Assembly: GCF_026241095.1 (NCBI RefSeq)
Contig: NZ_JAPFGB010000006.1
Span: 124,001-188,000 of the forward strand
Direction of reading: 5' to 3'
DNA length: 64,000 bases
Origin: Saccharopolyspora sp. NFXS83
GTDB lineage: Bacteria; Actinomycetota; Actinomycetes; Mycobacteriales; Pseudonocardiaceae
Shown: positions 26,473-34,950 of the stretch, in pieces
How positions within the stretch are numbered: position 1 is the stretch's first letter
Layout: each line of letters begins with the position of its first letter
Made by a program: the position numbers and the translations under genes
Notes under the pieces: generated by a model
The model's input: only the letters and a program-made list of their open reading frames with translations
What the model was told of the DNA's origin: nothing
Database searches by the model: none

Positions 26473-26631
26473 CCGTCCCGCTCCGGCGCGTCGCGGGAAC
26501 ACGGCGCGTCGCCCTCCGGCAAGGACGTTCTCCCCTACCGATGTGCCGCGCCGACCTCCGAGTCTGGAGTTAGGAGCCACGTGGTGACGCCGCACGGCCG
26601 GGCTGCGGTGTGGCCGAGGCGAGGAGGCGCA

Positions 26632-28497
26632 ATGGGGCGAGCGGTGGGCATCGACCTGGGCACGACGAACTCCGTCGTGGCCGTGCTGGAAGGCGGCGAC
26701 GCGACGGTCATCGCGAACTCGGAGGGGGCGCGCACCACGCCGTCGGTGGTGGCCTTCGCCCGCAGCGGCGAGCTGCTGACGGGGCAACCGGCGAAGAACC
26801 AGGCGGTGACGAACGTCGACCGCACGATCCGGTCGGTCAAGCGCCACATGGGCACCGACTGGAAGACGACGATCGACGACAAGGACTACACCGCGCAGGA
26901 GATCAGCGCGCGGGTGTTGATGAAGCTCAAGCGCGACGCGGAGACCTACCTCGGCGAGGAGGTCACCGACGCGGTGGTCACCGTCCCCGCCTACTTCGAC
27001 GACGCGCAGCGCCAGACCACGAAGGAGGCCGGCCAGATCGCCGGGCTCACCGTGCTGCGCATCATCAACGAGCCGACCGCCGCCGCGCTCGCCTACGGGC
27101 TGGAGAAGGGCGAGAAGGAACAGACGATCCTGGTCTTCGACCTGGGCGGCGGCACGTTCGACGTGTCGCTGCTCGACGTGGGCGAGGGCCTGGTCGAGGT
27201 GAAGGCGACGTCCGGGGACACCGACCTCGGCGGCGACGACTGGGACCAGCGCATCGTCGACTGGCTGGTGGAGAAGTTCAAGGCGTCCTCCGGGATCGAT
27301 CTGACCAAGGACAAGATGGCCTTGCAGCGGATCAAGGAAGCCGCGGAGAAGGCCAAGATCGAGCTCTCCAGCTCCTCCACCACCAACATCAACCTGCCCT
27401 ACATCACGGTCGATTCCGAGAAGAACCCGATGTTCCTCGACGAGACGCTGTCGCGCGCCGAGTTCCAGCGGATCACCTCCGACCTGCTGGAGCGCACCCG
27501 CAAACCGTTCGAGAACGCGGTGCGCGACGCGGGGATCTCGGTGCAGGACGTCGACCACGTGGTGCTGGTGGGCGGGTCGACCCGGATGCCCGCGGTCACC
27601 GAGCTCGTCAAGGAGCTCACCGGCGGCAAAGAACCGCACAAGGGCGTGAACCCCGATGAGGTCGTCGCCGTCGGCGCCGCCCTGCAGGCCGGTGTGCTGC
27701 GCGGTGAGGTCAAGGACGTCCTGCTGCTCGACGTGACCCCGTTGTCGCTCGGGATCGAGACCAAGGGCGGCATCATGACCAAGCTCATCGAGCGCAACAC
27801 CACGATCCCGACGAAGCGCTCCGAGACCTTCACGACCGCCGACGACAACCAGCCGTCCGTGCAGATCCAGGTCTTCCAAGGTGAGCGCGAAATGGCCGCG
27901 CACAACAAGAAGCTCGGCAGCTTCGACCTGACCGGCCTGCCGCCCGCTCCGCGCGGGGTCCCGCAGATCGAGGTGTCCTTCGACATCGACGCCAACGGCA
28001 TCGTGCACGTCAACGCCAAGGACCTGGGTACCGGCAAGGAGCAGTCCATCCAGATCTCCGGCGGCTCGGCGCTGCCGAAGGAGGACATCGAGCGGATGGT
28101 CTCCGACGCGGAGGCCCACGCCGACGAGGACAAGCAGCGCCGCGACGAGGCGGAAGCCCGCAACCAGGCCGAAACCCTCGTCTACCAGACGGAGAAGGTC
28201 CTCACCGACAACGACGACAAGCTGCCCGCGGACGTCAAGGACCGGGTGCGCACGGTGATCGGCGAGACCAACGAGGCGTTGCGCGGTCAGGACGTCGCCG
28301 CCATCAAGGCCGCGGTGGAGAAGCTCGCCACCGAATCCCAAGCGCTCGGCCAGGCCCTCTACAGCGAAACCGGACCCCCCGGCGACGGCGCTTCGACGGG
28401 CGGATCCGGCACGAGCGGCGGTTCCGCCACCGGAGGTTCGGGTTCCGACGACGTGGTGGACGCGGAGATCGTCGACGAACCCGGCACCAAGGAGTGA
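26632..28497 (+). CDS. dnaK: Hsp70 chaperone DnaK (accessory copy)
   Basis: 621 aa from ATG 26632, with GAGGAGG upstream (26620-26626). Nucleotide-binding domain: [39 protein letters not shown] and [10 protein letters not shown]. Substrate-binding domain: [12 protein letters not shown] and [16 protein letters not shown]. It ends in [10 protein letters not shown], the usual DnaK tail, after a Gly/Ser-rich linker. ATP-driven folding chaperone working with GrpE and a J-protein. Only grpE follows, without dnaJ or hspR, and I see no CIRCE or HAIR element upstream, so this looks like a second, non-canonical copy. Confidence 0.95.
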   Translation: MGRAVGIDLGTTNSVVAVLEGGDATVIANSEGARTTPSVVAFARSGELLTGQPAKNQAVTNVDRTIRSVKRHMGTDWKTTIDDKDYTAQEISARVLMKLKRDAETYLGEEVTDAVVTVPAYFDDAQRQTTKEAGQIAGLTVLRIINEPTAAALAYGLEKGEKEQTILVFDLGGGTFDVSLLDVGEGLVEVKATSGDTDLGGDDWDQRIVDWLVEKFKASSGIDLTKDKMALQRIKEAAEKAKIELSSSSTTNINLPYITVDSEKNPMFLDETLSRAEFQRITSDLLERTRKPFENAVRDAGISVQDVDHVVLVGGSTRMPAVTELVKELTGGKEPHKGVNPDEVVAVGAALQAGVLRGEVKDVLLLDVTPLSLGIETKGGIMTKLIERNTTIPTKRSETFTTADDNQPSVQIQVFQGEREMAAHNKKLGSFDLTGLPPAPRGVPQIEVSFDIDANGIVHVNAKDLGTGKEQSIQISGGSALPKEDIERMVSDAEAHADEDKQRRDEAEARNQAETLVYQTEKVLTDNDDKLPADVKDRVRTVIGETNEALRGQDVAAIKAAVEKLATESQALGQALYSETGPPGDGASTGGSGTSGGSATGGSGSDDVVDAEIVDEPGTKE

Positions 28498-28500
28498 GCG

Positions 28501-29121
28501 ATGGACGACGATCGCCCCGACGGCCCGCGCCGCAACTCGTTGCCGGTGCCCGCGGAGCGCCGCCCCGGCAGGCCGCACGTCGTGACCTCGCCCAGGGCCG
28601 AGCCGCCGGGGACGGCCGAACCTCCCTCCACCCCGGACCCCGCCGAAGTGGGCGCCTCGGCGGAACCCGGCGAGCAGATCAGCAGGCTGCAAGGGGAACG
28701 CGACGCCCACCTGGAGACGCTGCGCCGGGTGACGGCGGAGTTCGACAACTACCGCAAGCGGATGCTGCGGGAGCAGACCACGCACCTGGACCGCGCGGCG
28801 GAGGGCCTGCTGCGGGAACTGCTGCCGGTGCTGGACGCCGTGGAGATCGGCGCCCAGCACAATCCGGAAGCGCTGGGCGCGGTGCACAAGCAGTTGCAGC
28901 AGACCCTCGCCGCCGAGGGCCTGCACCGCATCGACCCGCTGCACGAACCGTTCGACCCCGCTGAGCACGAGGCGGCGCAGTCCGAGCCGGGCACCGTGGT
29001 TCGGCTGCGCGACGACGACGCCCAGGCCGACGCCGTGGTCTCCGAGGTGCTCCGGCCCGGCTACCGCATGCACGGCCACCTCATCCGGCCCGCGCTGGTG
29101 CGCGTCGCCTCCGGCGGCTGA
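28501..29121 (+). CDS. grpE: Nucleotide exchange factor GrpE
   Basis: 206 aa, starting 3 bp after the dnaK stop. A Pro-rich N-terminal 60 residues is followed by a coiled-coil helix (QISRLQGERDAHLETLRRVT), the core FDNYRKRMLREQ, and the beta-domain (FDPAEHEAAQ, VVSEVLRPGYRMHGHLIRPA). It exchanges ADP for ATP on the adjacent DnaK. Slightly more divergent than standard actinobacterial GrpE, matching a dedicated partner for the accessory DnaK. Confidence 0.9.
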   Translation: MDDDRPDGPRRNSLPVPAERRPGRPHVVTSPRAEPPGTAEPPSTPDPAEVGASAEPGEQISRLQGERDAHLETLRRVTAEFDNYRKRMLREQTTHLDRAAEGLLRELLPVLDAVEIGAQHNPEALGAVHKQLQQTLAAEGLHRIDPLHEPFDPAEHEAAQSEPGTVVRLRDDDAQADAVVSEVLRPGYRMHGHLIRPALVRVASGG

Positions 29122-29229
29122 CGTCGCGATTTCCCGTGAACGCGGGTCACGCGCACATCGGTTCCGCAGAAAGCGATCAACGGGGGCGTTCCCCGAACAC
29201 GCGGCAGCGGTGTGCGCGTTCCCGCTGCG

Positions 29230-30279
29230 TCACGGGTGCAGGACGAGCTTGCCGACGTGGTTCCGGCGGGCGAGTTCTTCCTGCGCCCGGGCGGCCTGCT
29301 CCAGCGGGAACGTCGCGGCGATCACGGGCTGGACCTCGGCGCGGCGGGCGAGGCCGACGAGGAGGTCGAAGTGGGCGGGCGTGTGCATCGCGGAGCCGAT
29401 CACCTGCGCGTTGTGCAGGTAGAGGCGGCGCACGTCCACGGTCGTGCGATATCCGCCGAGCGCGCCCGCGATGACCCATCGGCCGCCTTCGCGCAGCAAC
29501 GGGAGTCCCTCGCTCACCAGATCACCGGCCACGACGTCGAGCGCGACGTCGATGCCGCCGGGCGCGGCGGCGCGGAGCTGCTCGACGACGTCGCCCGCGC
29601 GGTCGACGACGTCGTGCGCACCCGCCTCCCGCACCGCCCGGATCTTCGATCCGCTGCTGATGGCGAGCACCGTCGCCCCGCGCGCACGGGCGATCTGCAC
29701 CAGCGCGACGCCGACACCACCGGACGCGCCGGAGACCAGGACGGTCTCCCCCGCCCGCACCCGGCCCCGCTCGATCATGCCCAGCGCGGTGCCGTACGCG
29801 GTCGGCAGCGTCGCGATCTGGTCGTCCGTGAGCGGGGAGTCCGTCACGTCGTGGACCCGTTCCGCCGGTGCGGTCACGTACTCGGCGTAGCCGCCGTCGC
29901 GTTCGCTGCCCATCAACCCCACCGGGTTCGCGTCCGGCCCCTCGGCGTCGTAGATCGCCGGGTCGACGACCACCCGGCGACCGACGAGGCCGTCGTCCAC
30001 GCCTGCGCCGACCGCGACGATCCGCCCCGCCACGTCGGCGCCTTGGATCCGCGGGAAGTCGATCGGCCCGCGCCAGCCCGACAGCGCCTCGGGGTCGTCC
30101 GGGCGGCCGTAGGCACCGTCCCGGGTCCACAGGTCGGTGTTGTTCAGCGCCACAGCGCTGACCTTGACCAGCACCTCCCCTTCGCCCGCAGCGGGCACGG
30201 CCGCTTCTACCGGTTCGAGGACCTCCGGTCCTCCGTGCGCCGCGATCCGGACCGCGCGCATGGTCTCGGACATGCCCAT
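29230..30279 (-). CDS. Zinc-less medium-chain dehydrogenase (quinone oxidoreductase/NADPH type)
   Basis: 349 aa. The N-terminal GroES-like domain (ALNNTDLWTRDG) lacks the zinc cysteines. The Rossmann domain has the cofactor motif VSGASGGVGVALVQIA followed by ISSGSKI, suggesting NADPH. This is the quinone oxidoreductase / alkene reductase type. Start ATG 30279 has AGGGAGG at good spacing; ATG 30273 is an alternative. It is divergent from a TetR gene at 30353, with repeated GGTAYACYGACCKGT boxes between them, so it is probably an inducible detoxification enzyme repressed by that TetR. Confidence 0.87.
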   Translation of the reverse strand: MGMSETMRAVRIAAHGGPEVLEPVEAAVPAAGEGEVLVKVSAVALNNTDLWTRDGAYGRPDDPEALSGWRGPIDFPRIQGADVAGRIVAVGAGVDDGLVGRRVVVDPAIYDAEGPDANPVGLMGSERDGGYAEYVTAPAERVHDVTDSPLTDDQIATLPTAYGTALGMIERGRVRAGETVLVSGASGGVGVALVQIARARGATVLAISSGSKIRAVREAGAHDVVDRAGDVVEQLRAAAPGGIDVALDVVAGDLVSEGLPLLREGGRWVIAGALGGYRTTVDVRRLYLHNAQVIGSAMHTPAHFDLLVGLARRAEVQPVIAATFPLEQAARAQEELARRNHVGKLVLHP

Positions 30280-30296
30280 CTCGTGAACCTCCCTTA

Positions 30297-30340
30297 GGTA
30301 TACTGACCGGTGAACCATCCGCCACGGTACACCGACCTGT
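30297..30340. promoter_or_regulatory. Direct-repeat operator pair, MDR/tetR divergent promoter
   Basis: GGTATACTGACCGGT (30297-30311) and GGTACACCGACCTGT (30326-30340) are two copies of GGTAYACYGACCKGT spaced 29 bp. They lie between the divergent dehydrogenase and TetR starts. The second copy reaches within a few bases of the tetR start, fitting autorepression. Confidence 0.6.
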
Positions 30341-30352
30341 GAAGTGAGCTCA

Positions 30353-30922
30353 ATGCAGGAAGCACGCCCCCTGACAGCGGCCGGGCACCGGATCGCGGCA
30401 GCCGCCGAGGAACTGTTCTACGACAACGGGATCACCGCGGTCGGCGTGGACCTGATCGCCGAACGCTCCGGTGTCACCAAGCGGACCTTGTACAACCAGT
30501 TCGGCTCGAAGGACCAGCTCGTCGCGACCTACCTCGCGCAACGCGACCTGCGCTGGCGGTCGCTGGTCCGCGCCACCGGGGACGCCTGCGAGGACCCCGT
30601 CGAGGCCGTCACGGCACCCTTCGAAGCGCTGCGGACCTGGAGCGCGACCAACGCCCGCGGATGCGCGTTCACCAACGCGCTGGCCGAGATCCCGGATCCC
30701 GCGCACCCCGCGCACCGCATCATCGCGGACCAGAAGTCCTGGCTGCGGAACCTCTTCGAAGACCTCGCCACCGCGGCGGGCTGCGCGGACCCCGGCACCC
30801 TCGCCACCCGACTCCTCGTGCTGCACGAAGGCGCACTGGCGATGCAGCCGCTCCCCCTCGACACCCTCGCGGAAGCCACCGAGCTCGCACGGATCCTGGT
30901 CCGTTCCGGCGCTTCGCGCTGA
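30353..30922 (+). CDS. TetR-family regulator
   Basis: 189 aa from ATG 30353 (GTG 30344 in frame is an alternative; neither has a strong ribosome-binding site). The helix-turn-helix region is AAAAEELFYDNGITAVGVD and AERSGVTKRTLYNQFGSKD. The C-terminal domain contains NARGCAFTNALAEIPDPAHP, the same subfamily as the TetR at 31797. Divergent from the oxidoreductase gene; likely controls it and itself through the boxes at 30297-30340. Confidence 0.87.
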   Translation: MQEARPLTAAGHRIAAAAEELFYDNGITAVGVDLIAERSGVTKRTLYNQFGSKDQLVATYLAQRDLRWRSLVRATGDACEDPVEAVTAPFEALRTWSATNARGCAFTNALAEIPDPAHPAHRIIADQKSWLRNLFEDLATAAGCADPGTLATRLLVLHEGALAMQPLPLDTLAEATELARILVRSGASR

Positions 30923-30927
30923 AACCC

Positions 30928-30982
30928 CGACGGCGACCGGCCGCACCCCATCAGTTCACCGCGGGCGCTCCGGTCGCCGTCG
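30928..30982. terminator. Inverted repeat between convergent genes, putative terminator
   Basis: 13-bp perfect arms (30928-30940 CGACGGCGACCGG and 30970-30982) with a 29-base loop, just after the TetR stop (30922) and before the convergent membrane-protein gene end (31052). Confidence 0.6.
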
Positions 30983-31051
30983 CACATCGCGTTCACGCGG
31001 ATCCACCGGGCCGATCCCGGCCCCGGATCAGCGGCGGATGTGCCCGGACGG

Positions 31052-31642
31052 TCAGCGCGCCTTGGCGGCCAGGCGGTGCAAGCGGAGGGCGGAGAACAGG
31101 AAGAAGATGCCACCGAGCAGCGCGTAGCCGGCGACGGAGCCGAGCGAGGCGTCCGGCCCGTTCGCCATCAGGATGAAGCTGGTGCCCGCGATCGTGGAGA
31201 TGCCGCCGCTGAGGATCATCGCCCACTGGCCGCCGAGCCGGTAGCGCAGGATCGCGACGAGCAGCTGCACGAGGCCCGCGGTGATCGCCCACGCGCCCCA
31301 CACCCGCAGCACGCCAGGGGCTCCGGCGGGGATCGCGACGGCCAGGCCGGCCGCCGCGAGCAGGCTCAGCCCCATGTTGATGCAGAGCGGCGCCTTCGGA
31401 CGGGCGGCACCCGACGAGCGGAAGTCGATCACCGCCGCGACCACGTCGAACAGCGGGTAGAGCACCAGCAGCGCGATCACCGCCGGGCCGAGCGTCCCGG
31501 CCATCGCCGTCAGCAGGGCCACCCAGACCAGGGCGAACCCGAACCGGACGTAGTACAGCGCGCGCAGCGACTCGGCGCTCTCGACGGCTTCAGCGGCCGT
31601 GCCGGTCCCGTCGTTTCGGGTGGCTGTTGCAGAGCTGGACAT
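31052..31642 (-). CDS. DUF308/HdeD-like membrane protein
   Basis: 196 aa with about six hydrophobic segments (for example RFGFALVWVALLTAMAG, GPAVIALLVLYPLFDVVAA and GLSLLAAAGLAVAIPAG), arranged in pairs as in HdeD/DUF308 proteins. Function unknown; HdeD-like proteins are linked to stress. It is divergent from a TetR gene with a very strong inverted-repeat operator between, so it is probably the regulated target. Confidence 0.75.
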   Translation of the reverse strand: MSSSATATRNDGTGTAAEAVESAESLRALYYVRFGFALVWVALLTAMAGTLGPAVIALLVLYPLFDVVAAVIDFRSSGAARPKAPLCINMGLSLLAAAGLAVAIPAGAPGVLRVWGAWAITAGLVQLLVAILRYRLGGQWAMILSGGISTIAGTSFILMANGPDASLGSVAGYALLGGIFFLFSALRLHRLAAKAR

Positions 31643-31684
31643 CGGAGCCCTCCCAGGAGTGCAGTGCGTTCCGCCCCATCAGGG

Positions 31685-31753
31685 AGATAGAACGGTCGGT
31701 ACACTTGAGCCTGCACCACTCGTCGCGCCTCGTCAATACCGACCGTTCTATCT
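31685..31753. promoter_or_regulatory. Paired TetR operators forming a perfect 17-bp inverted repeat
   Basis: AGATAGAACGGTCGGTA (31685-31701) and its exact complement TACCGACCGTTCTATCT (31737-31753), separated by 35 bp, in the divergent region between the DUF308 gene and the TetR gene. Each arm is itself a semi-palindrome around CGGTCG, so each may bind one dimer. The geometry suggests symmetric control of both genes. Confidence 0.75.
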
Positions 31754-31796
31754 GCTAGCCTCGCGGCGGCACTCCAGCGAAACGAACGGGGGACGG

Positions 31797-32375
31797 ATGT
31801 CGGAGGCACGGGCTCGCCTGCTCAACGCGGCAACGGAGCTCTTCTACGCCGACGGCCTGCACGCCGTGGGGGTCGATCGCGTCATCGCCCGAGCGCAGGT
31901 CACGCGGGCCACGCTCTACCGGCACTTCCCCAGCAAGGACGACCTGCTCGTCGCCTACCTCTCGCGCGCCGACGAAGCCATCCGGGCGCGGACGGAGCAG
32001 GCACGTGCCCAAGATTCCGACCCGGACGACGTCGTGCGAGCCGTCGGCCGAGCCGTCACCGACGACATCCGCGGACCAGGTTTCCGGGGGTGCGCGTTCC
32101 TCAACGCCGCCGCCGAATACCCCGACCCGGCGCACCCCGTCCACCAGGCCGTCCAGGCGCACCGGCAGTGGTACCTCGCGACGATGGTCGAACTGTTCAC
32201 CGGGATCGGGAAGATCGATCCGGCTCCTGCCGCCCGGCACTTCGTGATGTTGCGCGACGGCGCGATGGCCGCGGGCTGCCTGACGGATCCGCAACCCGTC
32301 TGCGAGACGTTCACGCGCGGAGTCGAGGGACTGCTCACCTTCCGCAGCCGCGCGGAGCCGGATTTCCTGACCTGA
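31797..32375 (+). CDS. TetR-family regulator
   Basis: 192 aa from ATG 31797. The HTH region is LLNAATELFYADGLHAVGVD and ARAQVTRATLYRHFPSKDD. The C-terminal domain has FRGCAFLNAAAEYPDPAHPV, close to the TetR at 30353, so the two are probable paralogues. Divergent from the DUF308 membrane protein; binds, by inference, the 17-bp inverted repeat just upstream of its start. Confidence 0.88.
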   Translation: MSEARARLLNAATELFYADGLHAVGVDRVIARAQVTRATLYRHFPSKDDLLVAYLSRADEAIRARTEQARAQDSDPDDVVRAVGRAVTDDIRGPGFRGCAFLNAAAEYPDPAHPVHQAVQAHRQWYLATMVELFTGIGKIDPAPAARHFVMLRDGAMAAGCLTDPQPVCETFTRGVEGLLTFRSRAEPDFLT

Positions 32376-32380
32376 GCGCA

Positions 32381-32431
32381 GCGAACGGCCCGCCCTCCCG
32401 GCCGACGGCGGCGGGACGACGGGCCGTTCGC
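32381..32431. terminator. Inverted repeat between convergent tetR and glycosyltransferase
   Basis: 12-bp perfect arms GCGAACGGCCCG (32381-32392) and CGGGCCGTTCGC (32420-32431) with a GC-rich loop that can fold further. It starts 6 bp after the TetR stop and ends 10 bp before the glycosyltransferase stop, so it can serve both. Confidence 0.7.
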
Positions 32432-32440
32432 GTGCGGCTC

Positions 32441-33637
32441 TCAGCCGAGGAACTTCTCCAGGGCGTCGGCTCCCGCGGAGGCCCCGCCGCCGGCGAGGAC
32501 GGCCTCGCGCATTTCCGCCAGGTTGGCGCGGACCCGCTCGTCCGCGGCGATCTCGTCCACCGTCGAGCGCAGCAGCTCCGGTGTGATGTCCTCGGCCTGC
32601 AAGCGCTTGCCCAACCCGAGTTCTTCGGCGCGGTCGGCGTTGGCCTCCTGCTCCGGCATCTGCGGGACCGCGATCGGCGGCACGCCGTAGTACAACGTCT
32701 CCATCGTCGAGTTCATGCCGGTGTGGGTGAGGAACGCGGCGGCGTGCTGGAGCACCGCGGGCTGCGGGAAGCTCGGGCGCACGTCGAAGTTCTCCGGGAC
32801 ATCGCCCAGATCCGCGACGTCGACGACCTTGCCGATGGACATCGCGACCTGCCACTCCGAGTCCCGGAACGCCTCGATGCACAGCTTGAAGAAGTCCGGG
32901 CGCTGGTTGAACACGGTGCCCAGCGAGATGAACAGCAGCGGCGACTCGGGATGCGCAGGCTTCCAGTCGACGATGCCGCGTTGACCGACCGACGGGCCGA
33001 TGAACTCGAACCGGTCGTCGAAGGTCTCCGGGCGCAGCTGGAACTTCTTCGGCAGGAACACGAGGTTCAGCGGTGACGGCGGCACCTGGCCGAACGCGGC
33101 CGGGTCGAAGGTCACGCCGAACTCGGCGGTGATCTCCTTCATCCGGGCCATGAAGTCCTGCAGCACGGGGTGGTTCGGGTCGAAGACGTCCGGTTCGTCC
33201 TTCTTCTGCATGATGTCGCGCAACGAGAACTCCTCGTTGCCCGCGAAGTGCGGCACCAGCGCGACCTCCGGCACGCCGAGCTTCTCGGCGAGCATCCGGC
33301 CGGTGAGCTCGCCCTGGTCGAAGCACACCGCGTCCGGCCGATCCCGCTCGAAGTGCTCCAGCAGCTTCGGGAAGGACTCGCGCACGTCCTTCAACCGGAA
33401 TTCGAGCAGCGGCGCCATGGCCTCGGGCGTGAAGTTCTTGAAGTTCGTGGGAATCTCGGGCATCACGGTGCCGGTGTCGAGCAGCCTGGCGCCGACCGAT
33501 TCGACGGCGGCGTGGAATTCGGGGCCGATGGCGTAGGTGACCCGGTGGCCACGCCGGACCAGCTCCTCCACCAGCGGCAGCGTCGGGTTGACGTGTCCGT
33601 GCGCGGTCATGCTGACGAACGCGAAGTGCTTGCTCAT
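32441..33637 (-). CDS. Macrolide-type UDP-glycosyltransferase (MGT/OleD family)
   Basis: 398 aa. GT-B fold: the N-terminal acceptor domain starts SMTAHGHVNPTLPLVEEL with the catalytic-type His, and the C-terminal donor domain has THTGMNSTMETLYYGVPP followed by PQMPEQEANADR, the UDP-sugar site of OleD, OleI and Mgt. Family members glucosylate macrolides and other acceptors, giving resistance or self-protection. Its start overlaps the stop of a 22-codon leader ORF (ATGA), so translation is coupled to that leader. No macrolide biosynthesis genes are in the window, so resistance is the likelier role. Confidence 0.87.
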   Translation of the reverse strand: MSKHFAFVSMTAHGHVNPTLPLVEELVRRGHRVTYAIGPEFHAAVESVGARLLDTGTVMPEIPTNFKNFTPEAMAPLLEFRLKDVRESFPKLLEHFERDRPDAVCFDQGELTGRMLAEKLGVPEVALVPHFAGNEEFSLRDIMQKKDEPDVFDPNHPVLQDFMARMKEITAEFGVTFDPAAFGQVPPSPLNLVFLPKKFQLRPETFDDRFEFIGPSVGQRGIVDWKPAHPESPLLFISLGTVFNQRPDFFKLCIEAFRDSEWQVAMSIGKVVDVADLGDVPENFDVRPSFPQPAVLQHAAAFLTHTGMNSTMETLYYGVPPIAVPQMPEQEANADRAEELGLGKRLQAEDITPELLRSTVDEIAADERVRANLAEMREAVLAGGGASAGADALEKFLG

Positions 33638-33702
33638 GTTCCCCTCAGAACGATGCTTACCCGGCTCGGCCCATACCGCCGCGCCCGATCGACCGTCCTC
33701 AT
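33634..33702 (-). CDS. Leader peptide upstream of the macrolide glycosyltransferase
   Basis: 22 codons from ATG 33702, with a strong ribosome-binding site GGGAGG 3-4 bases upstream. The stop TGA overlaps the glycosyltransferase ATG. The peptide begins MRTVDRARRYGP; R6-A7-R8 fits the Arg/Lys-x-Arg/Lys motif at which macrolide-bound ribosomes stall on leaders such as ErmDL. Stalling and regulation are inference; the ORF, its ribosome-binding site and the overlap are seen directly. Confidence 0.5.
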   Translation of the reverse strand: MRTVDRARRYGPSRVSIVLRGT

Positions 33703-33733
33703 AATCCTCCCGGCGCGCCACCGGAAAAAGGTG

Positions 33734-33762
33734 TTTTAAGCAACCAACTACCTTCGCGACAA
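33734..33762 (-). promoter_or_regulatory. Candidate promoter for leader-glycosyltransferase
   Basis: On the minus strand TTGTCG (33762-33757) and TTAAAA (33739-33734) are separated by 17 bp in an unusually AT-rich patch, about 32 bp upstream of the leader ATG. The -10 match is moderate. Confidence 0.4.
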
Positions 33763-34146
33763 CCACAAGAACCACCGCGGAACGCCACCTGAAATGCGAA
33801 AACTCAGAGCCTCGCCGGCGCGTGAACCTGCCACTGTGACGTTCGCCCGAACGCCGCAAGTCCGATAAAACGGCCACCGCGGCGCACCCTCCACAACGAC
33901 GGAACGCCCGCAATCACGCGAATCCCACCGGCGCCCGCGCGATGCCGGTCAGACCAGCGCGGCGGTGCTGTCCTCCGTGCGCGGCCTCCGGCCCGAGCCG
34001 AGTTCCTCGGCGCGGTCGCGAGCCCCTGGGAAAGATCGGCAGGGCGAGTAGGATGCCTCCCGCGTGCGCCGAACCAGTGGCGTGTTCCGACGGCACGCTC
34101 CTGACGACCCGCACCCCGCAGCGCCCAAGCCCAACTGGGAGCACCA
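33763..34146. other. Intergenic region between glycosyltransferase promoter and HAD gene
   Basis: About 384 bp with lower GC than its neighbours in the first half. A 76-codon minus-strand frame (33914-34144) has no recognisable features or ribosome-binding site. No repeat or RNA gene seen. Confidence 0.45.
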
Positions 34147-34941
34147 GTGCCAGATCCGCTGGACGACCTCGAAATGTCCGCTCCGCCGGACGCAGCGCCT
34201 GCGGAATCCGATCACCGGGCCGGATCGAGCACCGGCGTTGAAGAACTCATCTCGTCCGCGGCCGGGTTGCTGCTGGACTTCGACGGGCCGATCTGCGAGC
34301 TGTTCGCCGGGTACTCCCCCAGGACGACAGCCGCCGCGATACTCGCGGTCCTCAACCGGGAGAAGGTCGACTTCCCCGCCGATTTGCACGATGCCCGGGG
34401 CGGACTCGCGCTGCTCGAATGGGCCCAGTTCAACACCCCGGAGCTGGTCCCGGACATCGAGGACATCCAGGAAGCGGCCGAGCTGCGTGCGCTGCGGACC
34501 GCGCGGCCCACGCCGCACAGCCTCGCCACCGCCGTCGCCGCGACCGAGGCAGGTCTGAAGGTCGCGGTCGTCAGCAACAACTCCGCGGAAGTCGTCGCGG
34601 AGTACCTGACCAGACGCGGTTTCGCCGAACACGTTCACGACGTGGTCGGCAGGGAGCCGGGACGCGCCGTCCTGATGAAGCCGAATCCGGACCCGCTCCG
34701 CAGGGCGGCGTCCGCGCTGAACGTTCCGATCCGACGTTGCGTCATGGTCGGCGACGCGATATCGGACATCGTCGCGGCCAACCGAGCGGGAGCGTCGAGC
34801 ATCGGATACGCCCGCAACGACGATCCGCTGCGCTTCACCCGCGCCGGTGCGGACGTGGTCATTCGCACCATGTCCACGCTCTCCTCCGCGATCAGCACCT
34901 CGGTGACGCGCTCGAACCGACGTGATCACAAACCATTCTGA
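34147..34941 (+). CDS. HAD-superfamily phosphatase-like hydrolase
   Basis: 264 aa from GTG 34147. HAD motifs in order: I LLLDFDGPICEL (nucleophile and general acid Asp), II VAVVSNNSAEV, III Lys in VLMKPNPDPL, IV CVMVGDAISDIVAA. The cap region between I and II is about 80 residues, fitting a phosphoglycolate-phosphatase-like C1 cap. The substrate is unknown. It converges tail to tail (9 bp) with the beta-lactamase-fold gene and sits near the NLR-like gene. Confidence 0.83.
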   Translation: MPDPLDDLEMSAPPDAAPAESDHRAGSSTGVEELISSAAGLLLDFDGPICELFAGYSPRTTAAAILAVLNREKVDFPADLHDARGGLALLEWAQFNTPELVPDIEDIQEAAELRALRTARPTPHSLATAVAATEAGLKVAVVSNNSAEVVAEYLTRRGFAEHVHDVVGREPGRAVLMKPNPDPLRRAASALNVPIRRCVMVGDAISDIVAANRAGASSIGYARNDDPLRFTRAGADVVIRTMSTLSSAISTSVTRSNRRDHKPF

Positions 34942-34950
34942 AAGAACTCA

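Noticed and set aside
26473-26631. HAIR or CIRCE element in front of dnaK
   Set aside because: Neither CTTGAGT-N7-ACTCAAG nor TTAGCACTC-N9-GAGTGCTAA is present; only a weak CTCC...GGAG dyad.
33914-34144. 76-codon minus-strand frame in the glycosyltransferase/HAD gap
   Set aside because: No ribosome-binding site, no recognisable sequence; overlaps the HAD promoter region.
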